Source: Geothermobacter hydrogeniphilus
GTDB lineage: Bacteria; Desulfobacterota; Desulfuromonadia; Desulfuromonadales; Geothermobacteraceae
NCBI RefSeq assembly: GCF_002898515.1
Contig: NZ_PPFX01000011.1
Coordinates: 29,823-93,822, forward strand
Direction of reading: 5' to 3'
DNA: 64,000 nt
Shown in pieces: positions 26,897 to 35,402 of the stretch (its first letter is position 1; each line of letters starts with the position of its first letter). The translations under genes and the position numbers were made by a program. The notes under the pieces are model-generated. The model saw only the letters and a program-made list of their open reading frames with translations. It had not been told where the DNA came from and did not search any database.

Positions 26897-27592
26897 ATGA
26901 TGCGCCTTCCATCCCCTCTGTTGCCAGGAAAACTGGTCCGGCGCTACAAGCGCTTCTTTGCCGATATCGAGCTGGATGACGGCACCCTGGTCACCGCCCA
27001 TACCCCCAATACCGGATCGATGCTGCAGTGCGCCGTCCCCGGTTACCCGGTGCTTGTTTCCGGCAGCGACAATCCCCGCCGCAAATTGAAATACACCCTG
27101 GAACTGATCCGCGTGAACGGCTGCTGGGTCGATACCCACACTCAGCGCACCAACCGGGTGGTCGAGGAGGGGCTGTGCGGCGGGGCGATTGTCGAACTGG
27201 CCGGCGGCGAGGTGCGGCGGGAATATTGTTTCGGCGACAGTCGGCTCGATTTTCTGGTTGAGCGCGGCGCGGAGCGCATCCTGGTCGAGGTGAAGAACGT
27301 CACCCTCACTGACGGCGGCAGCACCGCGCTGTTTCCCGATGCCGTCACCCGTCGCGGCCAGAAACACCTGCGGGAGCTGGCCGGGGCGCTGGAAAAAGGC
27401 TACCGGGCGGTCATCTTTTTCCTCATCCAGCGCGGGGAGGCCGAGTCGTTTGCGCCGGCCGACGAGATCGATCCGGAGTATGGTCGCCTGCTGCGGGACG
27501 TGGTCGACACGGGGGTGGAGGTACTGGCTTACCGGACCTGCGTCAGCGAAACGGAAAACCGCATCGGGGTGCGGTTGCCGGTGAGGTTGTGA
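26897..27592 (+). CDS. sfsA: SfsA family DNA/RNA nuclease-like protein
   Basis: 231 residues. Typical SfsA pattern: an OB-like N-terminus (LVRRYKRFFADIELDDGTLVTAHTPNTGSML), then SRLDFLVE and ILVEVKNVTL, which form a PD-(D/E)xK-like nuclease centre, and FPDAVTRRGQKHLREL. SfsA was named for sugar fermentation stimulation in E. coli; the biochemical role is poorly defined, with nuclease activity suggested by the fold. It is flanked on both sides by type B repeats. Confidence 0.93.
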   Translation: MMRLPSPLLPGKLVRRYKRFFADIELDDGTLVTAHTPNTGSMLQCAVPGYPVLVSGSDNPRRKLKYTLELIRVNGCWVDTHTQRTNRVVEEGLCGGAIVELAGGEVRREYCFGDSRLDFLVERGAERILVEVKNVTLTDGGSTALFPDAVTRRGQKHLRELAGALEKGYRAVIFFLIQRGEAESFAPADEIDPEYGRLLRDVVDTGVEVLAYRTCVSETENRIGVRLPVRL

Positions 27593-27601
27593 AACCTGTT
27601 T

Positions 27602-27758
27602 GCCGCCAAGAAAAGCCTTTTTAACGGAGAGACGCTGAGAAGGAGAGTGCGCAGAGTCAATTCAAAGTCGGGTTTGAGGTGTTCAAAAACATAATGATTT
27701 CTCTCTGCCTCTCCTTCTCTCCGTCTCAGCGTTGAAATTCTTGACGTTCTTGGTGTCA
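27602..27758 (+). repeat. nested-hairpin repeat, type B (copy 5)
   Basis: GCCGCCAAGAAAAG then TTTTTAACGGAGAGACGCTGAGAAGGAG; right side CTCCTTCTCTCCGTCTCAGCGTTGAAA and TTCTTGGTGTC. The outer stem has partly decayed. It lies between sfsA and tmcAL. Confidence 0.85.
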
Positions 27759-27774
27759 GAAAACAGAGATTAAA

Positions 27775-29019
27775 ATGAAAACTGTCGGCCTGATAACCGA
27801 ATACAATCCCTTCCACAACGGCCACCTGCACCATCTGCGGGAGAGCCGGCGGATTGCCGGTGCCACGGTGGCGGTGGCAGTGATGAGCGGGCATTTTCTG
27901 CAGCGCGGGGAACCGGCACTGATTGACAAGTGGCGGCGGACGCGGATGGCGCTGGCGGCCGGGGTGGATGTGGTGGTGGAGTTGCCCTTCGCCTGGGCCT
28001 GCAACAGTGCCCCGGTGTTCGCCGCGGGGGCGGTTCGCTGCCTCGACGCGCTGGGTGGGGTTGACGCGCTCTGTTTCGGCAGCGAGGGTGGTTCTCTTGC
28101 TCCGCTGCAGAAGGCTGCCGAACTGTTGTCGCGCAAGCGCGATCATATTGAGAAAGAAACCCGGCGGCGGCTGCGACAGGGGGTGACGTATCCGGCGGCG
28201 CGGGCGCAGGTGGTCGCGGAGCTGGCGGATGAGGAGACCGCGAACCTGCTGGCCGGCCCCAACAATATCCTTGGAATCGCGTATCTCAAGGCCCTGGCGC
28301 AGTTCGACAGCCCGATCCGGCCCCTGACGCTGGAACGGATCGGGGCCGGCTATCACGACCAGCAGGCGAGCGGACGCATCGCCAGCGCCACCGGTATTCG
28401 CGCCATGCTGGCAAAGGGGGAGGGGGTTGCGGACTACCTGCCGCATGAAAGCGCGACCGTCCTGACCGATGCGTGGCTGGAGGGGCTGTGTGTCGATCCT
28501 GAACAGCTCTACCGGCAACTGGCGACAGTCATCCTGCGCAACCCGGCAAGGCTTGCGGAGATCTACCAGGTCGAACATGGTCTGGAAAAGAGGCTGGTGG
28601 AGGCTGCCCGTGGCTGTGGTGAGATCGGCGAACTGGTCGCGGCGGTCAAGTCGCGCCAGCTGACCCGCACCCGCATCCAGCGGGTGCTCTGTTACGTGCT
28701 GCTGGATGTGGAGAGGGCGCTGATGAAGAGAACGCTGGCGAGCGGTCCGCTCTACCTGCACCTGCTCGGCTGCAGTGAACGGGGTCGGTCCTGGCTGGCC
28801 CATACGCGCCAGCGGCGCAGCCTGCCGCTGGTGCAGAATTTCAGCCGCATCCACGCCACCCTGAAACGCCGCTACGGCGCGGATGCCGTCTGCTACGAGG
28901 AAGCACGCCGACAGCTGGAAATGGAGGAACGCGCCACCCAGCTTTACGCGCTGCTGCTGAAGCGGCGTCCGCTCGGCAGCCTGCAGCGCGACTACCTGCA
29001 TGACGCCGTAACGGTCTGA
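27775..29019 (+). CDS. tmcAL: tRNA(Met) cytidine acetate ligase-like nucleotidyltransferase
   Basis: 414 residues of the TmcAL/YlbM family, which makes N4-acetylcytidine at the wobble base of elongator tRNA-Met using acetate and ATP. The N-terminus VGLITEYNPFHNGHLHHLRES holds the HIGH-like nucleotidyltransferase motif (HNGH), followed by VMSGHFLQRGEPALIDKWRRT and the family-typical GPNNILGIAYLKAL. Length matches the family. It converges with the TPM-domain gene 7 bp downstream. Confidence 0.92.
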   Translation: MKTVGLITEYNPFHNGHLHHLRESRRIAGATVAVAVMSGHFLQRGEPALIDKWRRTRMALAAGVDVVVELPFAWACNSAPVFAAGAVRCLDALGGVDALCFGSEGGSLAPLQKAAELLSRKRDHIEKETRRRLRQGVTYPAARAQVVAELADEETANLLAGPNNILGIAYLKALAQFDSPIRPLTLERIGAGYHDQQASGRIASATGIRAMLAKGEGVADYLPHESATVLTDAWLEGLCVDPEQLYRQLATVILRNPARLAEIYQVEHGLEKRLVEAARGCGEIGELVAAVKSRQLTRTRIQRVLCYVLLDVERALMKRTLASGPLYLHLLGCSERGRSWLAHTRQRRSLPLVQNFSRIHATLKRRYGADAVCYEEARRQLEMEERATQLYALLLKRRPLGSLQRDYLHDAVTV

Positions 29020-29025
29020 GCTGGC

Positions 29026-29661
29026 TCAGTCGGTGATCAGGTTGGGCAGTTCGTCAGTGTCGTCAGCGCGTGGCGGGAAACTTTCGGCCAGCAGCTCGCC
29101 GCATTCGGAGATTGCCGCGCAGAGGGCATCGCAGAGTCGCTGCTGTCTGATGCCCTGAACGATGTCGGCAACGATGGTGTCCCATTTCTGCTGGGGCACC
29201 TTTTCGCTGATGCCGCGGTCGGCGAGGATGCGGACGCGGTGTTCGAAGAGGGAGATCAGGATCAGGATGCCGGTCCGGTCGCGGGTTTCGTGCAGGCCAT
29301 GTTCGAGGAAGGAGACCAGCGCCTTCTCCTCCACCTCGGCGTCGATTTCGGCCGGGTGGATCAGCCGCCGCTTGAGTCCGGGCGTGAAGCGGATCAGGAA
29401 GAAGGAAAGAACGAACAGCACCGCGTAGAGCGGTAGGAAAAACCAGATCGATTCATCACCGAAGGCCCAGCTCAGGGTCAGCCCGCCGGCCAGGGCGGCG
29501 CAGCCGGCTCCGACCAGTTCGGCCCGCGGGTAGTCATAGCTGCGATCGACGATCAGCGGTACCAGCTCGCCGCTGGTGCGTGATTCAGCCTCCGCTACCG
29601 CCTGTTCGATGCGTTGTTTCTCTTCCGCGGTGAGGATGGTTTTGGTTGTCGGTTCGGGCAT
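29026..29661 (-). CDS. TPM-domain membrane protein
   Basis: 211 residues with an N-terminal segment TAEEKQRIEQAVAEAESRTSGELVPLIV, typical of TPM (YgcG/Psb32) domains, interrupted by two membrane helices at about 50-95 and continuing with ALVSFLEHGLHETRDRTGILILISLFEHRVRILADRGI. Third gene of a LemA-TPM-TPM set on this strand, cut off from the second by a type B repeat. Function unknown; such sets are widespread and linked to envelope maintenance only by inference. Confidence 0.88.
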   Translation of the reverse strand: MPEPTTKTILTAEEKQRIEQAVAEAESRTSGELVPLIVDRSYDYPRAELVGAGCAALAGGLTLSWAFGDESIWFFLPLYAVLFVLSFFLIRFTPGLKRRLIHPAEIDAEVEEKALVSFLEHGLHETRDRTGILILISLFEHRVRILADRGISEKVPQQKWDTIVADIVQGIRQQRLCDALCAAISECGELLAESFPPRADDTDELPNLITD

Positions 29662-29692
29662 GGTTTGTCCTTGCTCAATCGAATTGATTTGG

Positions 29693-29866
29693 GCCGCCAG
29701 GACGCCAGGGACGCCAAGGAAACCTTTTCTAACGGAGAGGTGGAGAGAGCGCTTGATAAGCTCAAATTATGATTGAAATTTCACCGGCCCAGAGTTTCCT
29801 CTCCATCTCAGCCCCTCTCCGACTCTGCGTTGAGAGCCTTTTCTTCCCTTGGCGCTTTTGGCGTTT
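29693..29866 (+). repeat. nested-hairpin repeat, type B (copy 6), between the two TPM genes
   Basis: Outer arm GCCGCCAGGACGCCAGGGAC on the left and TTGGCGCTTTTGGCGTTT on the right; inner arms CTAACGGAGAGGTGGAGAG and CCTCTCCGACTCTGCGTTGAG. Confidence 0.88.
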
Positions 29867-29891
29867 TGAGTGAACAGGGTGCGCAGGTGGT

Positions 29892-30605
29892 CTACCAGCC
29901 GCCCGACGATCCGCCGCCGCCAAAACCGCCACCGCCGAAGCCGCCGAATCCCCCGCCGCCACCGCCGAAGCCGCCGCCGCCGATCCAGAAGCCGCCGCGG
30001 CGGTAGTGGCGGCCGCGGAAACGCCGACCGCCGCCGAGCAGCAGCATGCCGGGACCGAAGAAGAGCAGCAACGGCAGCAGTCCCCAGGGGCTGCGCTTTT
30101 TCTTGCGCCGGGATTGCCCATCGGCCCGGTATTCGCCGCGTACCGCCTGCACCATGCCGTTGATGCCGGCGATGATGCCGCCGTCGAAATCCCCGAGGCG
30201 GAAATGGGGAACAATTTCATTGTCGATGATGCGTCCGGCCAGCAGGTCGGTGAGACGACCTTCGAGGCCGTAGCCGACCTCGATGCGGACCTTGCGCTCT
30301 TCCTTGGCGACCAGCAGCAGGGCGCCATTATCCTTGCCCTTCTGTCCCAACCCCCATTTTTCGGCGACCTTGAGAGCATATTCTTCAAGCGATTCCCCCT
30401 TCAGCGTGGGGATGGTCAGCAGCGAAATCTGTGTCGAGTCGCTCTGCTCGAACTGGCGCAGGAACTGTTCAAGCCTGGTGCGGGTTTCAGGTGCCAGTAG
30501 CCCGGCCCGGTCATTGACGAAGCCGGTCGCGGTTGGCACTTCGAGGGCGAGGGCCGGCGTGGTCAGCAGCAACCCGGCGAGAAGGAGAAGGAGCAGGCGA
30601 CGCAT
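29892..30605 (-). CDS. TPM-domain (YgcG-like) membrane protein with glycine-rich tail
   Basis: 237 residues: signal peptide (LLLLLLAGLLLTTPALA), periplasmic TPM domain (about 25-150, FVNDRAGLLAPETRTRLEQFL, then NGALLLVAKEERKVRIEVGYGLEG), one membrane helix (LLPLLLFFGPGMLLLGGG) and a basic, Gly/Phe-rich C-terminal tail ending GGGGSSGGW. This is the YgcG layout. ATG 30605 starts 5 bp after the lemA stop. The tail is low-complexity and probably disordered. Confidence 0.92.
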   Translation of the reverse strand: MRRLLLLLLAGLLLTTPALALEVPTATGFVNDRAGLLAPETRTRLEQFLRQFEQSDSTQISLLTIPTLKGESLEEYALKVAEKWGLGQKGKDNGALLLVAKEERKVRIEVGYGLEGRLTDLLAGRIIDNEIVPHFRLGDFDGGIIAGINGMVQAVRGEYRADGQSRRKKKRSPWGLLPLLLFFGPGMLLLGGGRRFRGRHYRRGGFWIGGGGFGGGGGGFGGFGGGGFGGGGSSGGW

Positions 30606-30610
30606 GGCGC

Positions 30611-31198
30611 TCAAAATTTCACTTTCGGTGCCTGTTCGACGCCCGCCGCGGCCTTGAAGGGTTCCTTGCGCTCAAGATGCAGCAGCATGCTGTTGGTCAG
30701 GTTGTTGGGAAAGGTGCGGATCGAAGTGTTGAAGATCTGCACTGCCTTATTGTAGCGCTGACGGGCGACGTTGATGCGGTTCTCCGTTCCTTCCAGCTGG
30801 TGCTGCAGATCGCGGAAATTCTGGTTGGCTTTCAGGTCCGGGTAGCGCTCGGCGACCACCAGCAGCCGGGAGAGGGCGCTGGAAAGCTGACCCTGGGCCT
30901 GCTGGAACTTCTGGAAGGAGGCAACGTTGCCGAGATCCTTGGTCGAGATGGTGGTCTTGCCGACGCTGGCGCGGGCCTCGGTCACCGCCTGCAGGGTTTC
31001 TTTCTCATGGGCGGCATAGGCCTTGACCGTTTCCACCAGGTTGGGGATCAGGTCGGCGCGGCGTTGATAGGTCGCCTCGACATCAGCCCAGGCGGCGAAA
31101 ACTGCTTCTTCGTTTTTCTGAATCTGGTTGTAGCCGCAACTGGTCAGCAGCGGAACGGTCAGCAGCAGGACAGCAAGCAGGCGCAGGGCGCGGGTCAT
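30611..31198 (-). CDS. lemA: LemA family lipoprotein
   Basis: 195 residues with a lipoprotein signal (LLAVLLLTVPLLTSC) and the LemA four-helix domain: YNQIQKNEEAVFAAWADVEATYQRRADLIPNLVETVKAYA. In this family it is nearly always next to TPM/YgcG genes, as here. Role unknown. First gene of the operon, behind a good promoter and AAGGAG. Confidence 0.93.
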   Translation of the reverse strand: MTRALRLLAVLLLTVPLLTSCGYNQIQKNEEAVFAAWADVEATYQRRADLIPNLVETVKAYAAHEKETLQAVTEARASVGKTTISTKDLGNVASFQKFQQAQGQLSSALSRLLVVAERYPDLKANQNFRDLQHQLEGTENRINVARQRYNKAVQIFNTSIRTFPNNLTNSMLLHLERKEPFKAAAGVEQAPKVKF

Positions 31199-31236
31199 GG
31201 TCAGCTCCTTGTGACAGGTGGATAGGTTGTTCTGCC

Positions 31237-31265
31237 AATATAGGGAGCCGGGTCCCCCTTGTAAA
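31237..31265 (-). promoter_or_regulatory. promoter of the lemA-TPM operon
   Basis: On the minus strand TTTACA (31265-31260), 17 bp, TATATT (31242-31237), 38 bp from the start codon. Confidence 0.75.
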
Positions 31266-31285
31266 GGGGGCAGGTCGCATTAATG

Positions 31286-31404
31286 GGCTGATGAAAAATG
31301 CCCCTCTGCGTCATTATCCTCCCTCCGCGTCAACGACGCACCTTCCGGTACGCCTTATTTCGTGGGGTTTCGGACGCCTTGTCGCTGGACATTTTTGTTC
31401 AGCC
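31286..31404 (+). repeat. REP-like repeat, type A variant
   Basis: Ends GGCTGATGAAAAATG (31286-31300) and CATTTTTGTTCAGCC (31390-31404) are imperfect terminal inverted repeats like those at 10977-11097. The centre is diverged. Confidence 0.65.
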
Positions 31405-31430
31405 TGAGGAACGGCTTTTTCAATACACTG

Positions 31431-32678
31431 TTAATGGGTGGTAGCCTGCAGCGGCTGCTGGTGTCGGGCGCTGAGTTCCGGTGCCCGGTAAGACAGCATC
31501 TCGTTTCTGGCGGCCGGCAGGCTGAAACGGACCTCGGTCCCTTCCCCGGGGCGGCTCTGCAGACTGATGGTGCCGCCGTGAGCCTGGACGATGGCCCGGC
31601 AGATAGTCAGCCCGAGTCCAAGGCCCTCGACCTCTCCGGCAATGCCGGCGCTGCGGAAATGACGATCGAAGGCACGAAGTTCATCATCACTGCTCATGCC
31701 GTGTCCCTGGTCGCAGACGCTGACCTGGATCATCTCCTCCCAGATGCCGGCCTGCAGTCGGATGGAGGTCCCGGAAGGGGCATACTTGACGGCGTTGGAG
31801 AGCAGGTTGTGCAGCACCTGTTCAACTCTTTGCCGGTCGTAATGCGTCGGAAGTCGTTCGCTCGCCAGTTCCAGTTCGAAGCTGTAGTCCGGATGTTCCC
31901 AGCGGAACTGGTCGCAGACCTTCTGTAGCAGAGGCTGCAAGTCCGCGTCTTCCCGCTGCAGCTGGAAACCATGTCCCTCTTCCAGGTGTGCCATGGTCTG
32001 CAAATCGTCGATGATGCGCTGCAGCAGTTTCCCCTTCTGCAGGATGTGGTGCAGAAACTGCTGCCGTTGTTCGGGTTTGATCCGGGTGCTGTCGAGCATC
32101 AGCTCAGTGAAACCGATGATCGATGTCAGCGGGTTGCGTAATTCGTGGCCGATGGAGAGCAGGGCCGTGGAACGTTTCTGCTGCAGGCCCCTTTCACCAT
32201 TGGCATCGGCCAGGACCAGGGTTGCCCCGAGCAGTACTCCGGAACTGTTGCGTATCTGCTCCGCCCAGACCCGCAGGTCGTGTCGTGAATCACCGGTTTT
32301 CCAGCTCAACAGGGTCTCCCGGTCACCGGCATCGCGGGCCAGCAACTGCTGCAGGGGACGGGTCAGGGGATGATGCCGCAGCGCGCCGGCCAGCGGTTGG
32401 TGGAGCATGGAGCGGGCGTCGAGTCCAAGCAGTTTCGCGGCCCGACCGGTGCAGAGGGCAATCTGCCCCCGCCCGTCGATACCGATGATGCCGACCGGCA
32501 GTGATTCAAGCATCAGGCCCAGCTGGCAGCGCCAGCCGCGTGCCGTGGCCAGTTCGTTTTCCAGGCGGCGATGCCGTCTGCGCAACCGCTCGTGGTCGCG
32601 GCGCAGTTCGGCCAGCTCATCCTGGAGTTGTGTCAATTCAGTGACTTCGATTTCTCTGGCGGTCGTCTCCATTGACAT
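31431..32678 (-). CDS. PAS-domain sensor histidine kinase (orphan)
   Basis: 415 residues: an N-terminal coiled coil (about 10-55, LTQLQDELAELRRDHERLRRRHRRLENEL), a PAS domain (about 60-165, LESLPVGIIGIDGRGQIALCTGRAAKLLGLD), the phosphoacceptor H-box STALLSIGHELRNPLTSIIGF and the HATPase with N-box LHNLLSNAVKYAPSG, G1 DQGHGM and G2 GLGLGLTICRAIVQAHGG. No membrane segment, so it is a soluble cytosolic sensor. No response regulator lies next to it. ATG 32678 is the likeliest start. A sigma-54 promoter stands 122 bp upstream. Confidence 0.92.
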   Translation of the reverse strand: MSMETTAREIEVTELTQLQDELAELRRDHERLRRRHRRLENELATARGWRCQLGLMLESLPVGIIGIDGRGQIALCTGRAAKLLGLDARSMLHQPLAGALRHHPLTRPLQQLLARDAGDRETLLSWKTGDSRHDLRVWAEQIRNSSGVLLGATLVLADANGERGLQQKRSTALLSIGHELRNPLTSIIGFTELMLDSTRIKPEQRQQFLHHILQKGKLLQRIIDDLQTMAHLEEGHGFQLQREDADLQPLLQKVCDQFRWEHPDYSFELELASERLPTHYDRQRVEQVLHNLLSNAVKYAPSGTSIRLQAGIWEEMIQVSVCDQGHGMSSDDELRAFDRHFRSAGIAGEVEGLGLGLTICRAIVQAHGGTISLQSRPGEGTEVRFSLPAARNEMLSYRAPELSARHQQPLQATTH

Positions 32679-32720
32679 CGGCAGCCCTCGCTTTCCGGAT
32701 TGAAAAAACATCTTGAAATT

Positions 32721-32738
32721 TAACAGGTTATCCTGTTA
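32721..32738. promoter_or_regulatory. palindrome in kinase leader, possible operator
   Basis: TAACAGG (32721-32727) and CCTGTTA (32732-32738) form a perfect 7-bp inverted repeat around TTAT, between the sigma-54 promoter and the kinase start. It could bind a regulator or form an RNA hairpin. Confidence 0.4.
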
Positions 32739-32799
32739 GGCCGGGTGGAGTGTGTTGCCCTCCCGCAGGCGGGAAGTCGGCTCCTGATGGTTTGAAATC

Positions 32800-32814
32800 G
32801 CAAGGGGAGTGCCA
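32800..32814 (-). promoter_or_regulatory. sigma-54 (RpoN) promoter of the sensor kinase gene
   Basis: Minus strand TGGCAC-TCCCC-TTGC matches the -24/-12 consensus TGGCAC-N5-TTGC exactly, with the required GG and GC spacing. It points toward the histidine kinase gene. Confidence 0.8.
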
Positions 32815-32943
32815 AGTTTCTCATGAATGCCGAGCGAGGGAGGACAAGGTTTTGAAAAACAAAAGGAAGTTTTGTCGTGCGCGGAATCTGTTCCGGGGGC
32901 AGGGAGGGGTGGTTCGCCTGTCAGAGTCAAAACGCCGACGGTT

Positions 32944-35397
32944 TCAGTTTGTTTCCGCGCGTCCTTCGAGATCGAGAATCTGGTCGGTGATTTCGGAGAA
33001 GGCTATATCATGGCTGACCAGAAAGAGCTGATCGTACCAGTGCTCGGTGACCTCTTCCCGGCCGATGTCGATGGCGCGGAAGGCTTGGGCAAGGTTCTCG
33101 CGGCGGGCGGCGTCGAGATTGGAGGTCGGTTCATCGAAGAAGGCGATGCGGGCGCCGATGGTCTGCAGCATGGCCAGGCGCAGGGCGACCACGGCACTCA
33201 TGGTCTGCCCGCCGGACAACTGGTCGTCGGCCCGTTCGCGCAGTTGCCCCTCGTGCAGGTCGCGCAGCACGATGCGATAATCCTCGCCCCAGGCCAGTTC
33301 TTCATCGGCTTCGGCAATGATGCGGTAGATGCGGTTGGCGCGCTGGCTGATCTCTTCGCGGAAGCGTTCGGAGAGGTAGCTTGAGACGTTGCGAAAGACC
33401 CGGTTGCGGAGAAACCTGACCAGTTTTTCCTTTTCCTCCCAGGTTCTGACCTGCGCCTGCCGGGCGGTGATCTCTGTTTCAATCTGCTTGAGCCGGTCGA
33501 TTTCATCGGCCAGTCGTTTCACGTCCTTCCCGAGTCCCACGGCCTTTTGGCCCAGGGCGCCGACTTCGCGGCCCAGCTCATCCTTCTGTCGACGCAGCGC
33601 CTGATGCCGGACAGCATCATACTCCCCGCTCATCGTCCTGAGTTTGGTTTCCCCAGCTTTAAGATCCTGTTGCAGGCGGGCAAGGAGCTGCTCGAACTTT
33701 CGCAGATCGGTTTGCAGTCCTTCGAGCCTGGACGCCTGTTCCCGGTGGGCCATGTAGAGATCGCGTGCCGGCCGGTGCCGTTTCTGTTCGGCTTCCATCT
33801 GTTCAATCGTGGCGGCCAGGTTCGCATATTCCTTGAGCGCCGCCTGCTTTTCGGTCAACTGCCGCTGGAGTGCGTCCCGGTCTCTGCCTGATCGTTCCAG
33901 CCCCGCGGCACGCTTCTGATTGGCCTTGCGTTTTTCTGCCAATCCGGCTGCCTGCTCATCGAGTGTTCTGAGCTGCACCTCGAAGGTCTTGAGCTGTTCG
34001 GCGGCCCGGCTCGCCTCACTTTCAGCCTGCTCCAGTCGGGTCAGCTCTTTTTCCATCGATTCCCGTTCCGTGGCAAGTTCGGTCAGCCTGGTGGAGAAGA
34101 GATCCCCCGGCGGTTTCTCGGCGATGTTCAGGCAGGGTTCCCGAAAGAACGGACAGACACCCTCGGCGAGCTTGTCTTTTCCTTCTTCAAGCCCGGTGCG
34201 GCGGCCATCGAGTTGTCCGAGCCGCGAACGCACCGCGATGATCGCTTCGCGCACCTCCGGCAGCCGGGCAGCCAGCTTTCGCGTCGTTTGGTCAACCTTC
34301 AGTGTCCCGCGTTTCTCGGTGAGGTTCCGTTCTTCGTCCGCAAGTTCGAGCATCGCCCGCTCGATGGCCTTGCCTTCGGCAGCGTGGCGCGCGGTCAGCG
34401 CTGAGAGCTGCTTCTCGAATTGCGCCATCTCCTGTTCCAGCCGGCGCTGCACCTTGGCCTGTTCGCGCAACTCGACCAGTCTCTTTTCCGCCTGCTCGCA
34501 GGCCTGTTTGCCGGCCATGTTCTCGCTCACCACCCGGCGGGACTTCTCCGCTTCGGCGATCAGGGTTTTCTGGCCGGCGACCCGTTCCCTGCCGTTGTCG
34601 ATCCGCTCCTTGAGCTTGTCGATTTCGGTGCCGAGGGCCTTGATTTTCTGTTCGCGTCTGTCGATCTCAACCAGCCGTTCCTCAAGTTTTTGGAGTTCCA
34701 GACCCTTGTCGTGGAACTCCTGTTCGGTTCGGGCGAGGTGTTGCTTGGCATCCTTGTGCGCGGAACGCTTCTCCGGCAGGACCGCCACCTGCTCCTTCAG
34801 TGGACCGATGGCGCTTTCCAGCACACTGACCTTGTTCGCGATTGCCTTGAGCAGGGCGTTGGTCCGGGTGAAGGTCTTGCGCCAGGTGTCGATGCCGAGG
34901 ATTTCATCGAACTTGTCCCGGCGTCTGGTCGGCTGTCTGATGACGAAGGGACCGAGGAACTCGTGCTGGAAGGGGCCGATCACCAGTTCGAACTGCTCGG
35001 CGAGGGAGCGGCCGTTCTCGAGGCCGAGCAATTCCTTCAGGCGCGCCTCGGTTTCCCTGATGTCCTTGTGCTCCTCGACCTCGAAAGCTCCGCCGACCTC
35101 TTTGGCCAGCAGCCATTTTGCCGGGGTACCGACGGTGCGGCTGACCTGGAAGCGCTCTCCCCGGGCCTCGAAAAGGATCGTGATCTCCCCTTTTTTCGCG
35201 CCGATGGAGATGAAGCGCTCGACGTTGCCGACAAAGCTCTGCGCGTCGACTCCGAACAGGGCGTAACCGATCGCCTCGAAGATGGTGCTCTTGCCGATGC
35301 CGTTGGGACCGGCGAGGACGTTGATCCCCGGGGAGAAACTGAGATCAAGATCGCGGTGCGACTTGATGTTTTTCAGCCGGATGGAGAGGATTCGCAT
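32944..35397 (-). CDS. SbcC/Rad50-like coiled-coil ATPase
   Basis: 817 residues. N-terminal ABC half with Walker A GPNGIGKST (residues 30-38) in FSPGINVLAGPNGIGKSTIFEAIGYALFG, two long coiled coils (about 180-410 and 430-680), an apex CPFFREPC (C415, C422) and a C-terminal half with signature LSGGQ (from 727) and Walker B IAFFDEPTSNLD. This is Rad50/SbcC architecture, but shorter than E. coli SbcC, and the apex cysteines are CX6C instead of the usual CXXC zinc hook. Partner of the nuclease gene 5 bp upstream. Likely role: DNA end processing and hairpin cleavage. Confidence 0.9.
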   Translation of the reverse strand: MRILSIRLKNIKSHRDLDLSFSPGINVLAGPNGIGKSTIFEAIGYALFGVDAQSFVGNVERFISIGAKKGEITILFEARGERFQVSRTVGTPAKWLLAKEVGGAFEVEEHKDIRETEARLKELLGLENGRSLAEQFELVIGPFQHEFLGPFVIRQPTRRRDKFDEILGIDTWRKTFTRTNALLKAIANKVSVLESAIGPLKEQVAVLPEKRSAHKDAKQHLARTEQEFHDKGLELQKLEERLVEIDRREQKIKALGTEIDKLKERIDNGRERVAGQKTLIAEAEKSRRVVSENMAGKQACEQAEKRLVELREQAKVQRRLEQEMAQFEKQLSALTARHAAEGKAIERAMLELADEERNLTEKRGTLKVDQTTRKLAARLPEVREAIIAVRSRLGQLDGRRTGLEEGKDKLAEGVCPFFREPCLNIAEKPPGDLFSTRLTELATERESMEKELTRLEQAESEASRAAEQLKTFEVQLRTLDEQAAGLAEKRKANQKRAAGLERSGRDRDALQRQLTEKQAALKEYANLAATIEQMEAEQKRHRPARDLYMAHREQASRLEGLQTDLRKFEQLLARLQQDLKAGETKLRTMSGEYDAVRHQALRRQKDELGREVGALGQKAVGLGKDVKRLADEIDRLKQIETEITARQAQVRTWEEKEKLVRFLRNRVFRNVSSYLSERFREEISQRANRIYRIIAEADEELAWGEDYRIVLRDLHEGQLRERADDQLSGGQTMSAVVALRLAMLQTIGARIAFFDEPTSNLDAARRENLAQAFRAIDIGREEVTEHWYDQLFLVSHDIAFSEITDQILDLEGRAETN

Positions 35398-35402
35398 GGT
35401 GG

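Noticed and set aside
29773..30006. Proline-rich PPPPKPPPP open frame
   Set aside because: Antisense of the glycine-rich tail of the TPM protein.
33920..35266. 448-codon plus-strand open frame opposite the SbcC-like gene
   Set aside because: Ser/Arg-rich shadow; the minus-strand ATPase motifs are intact.
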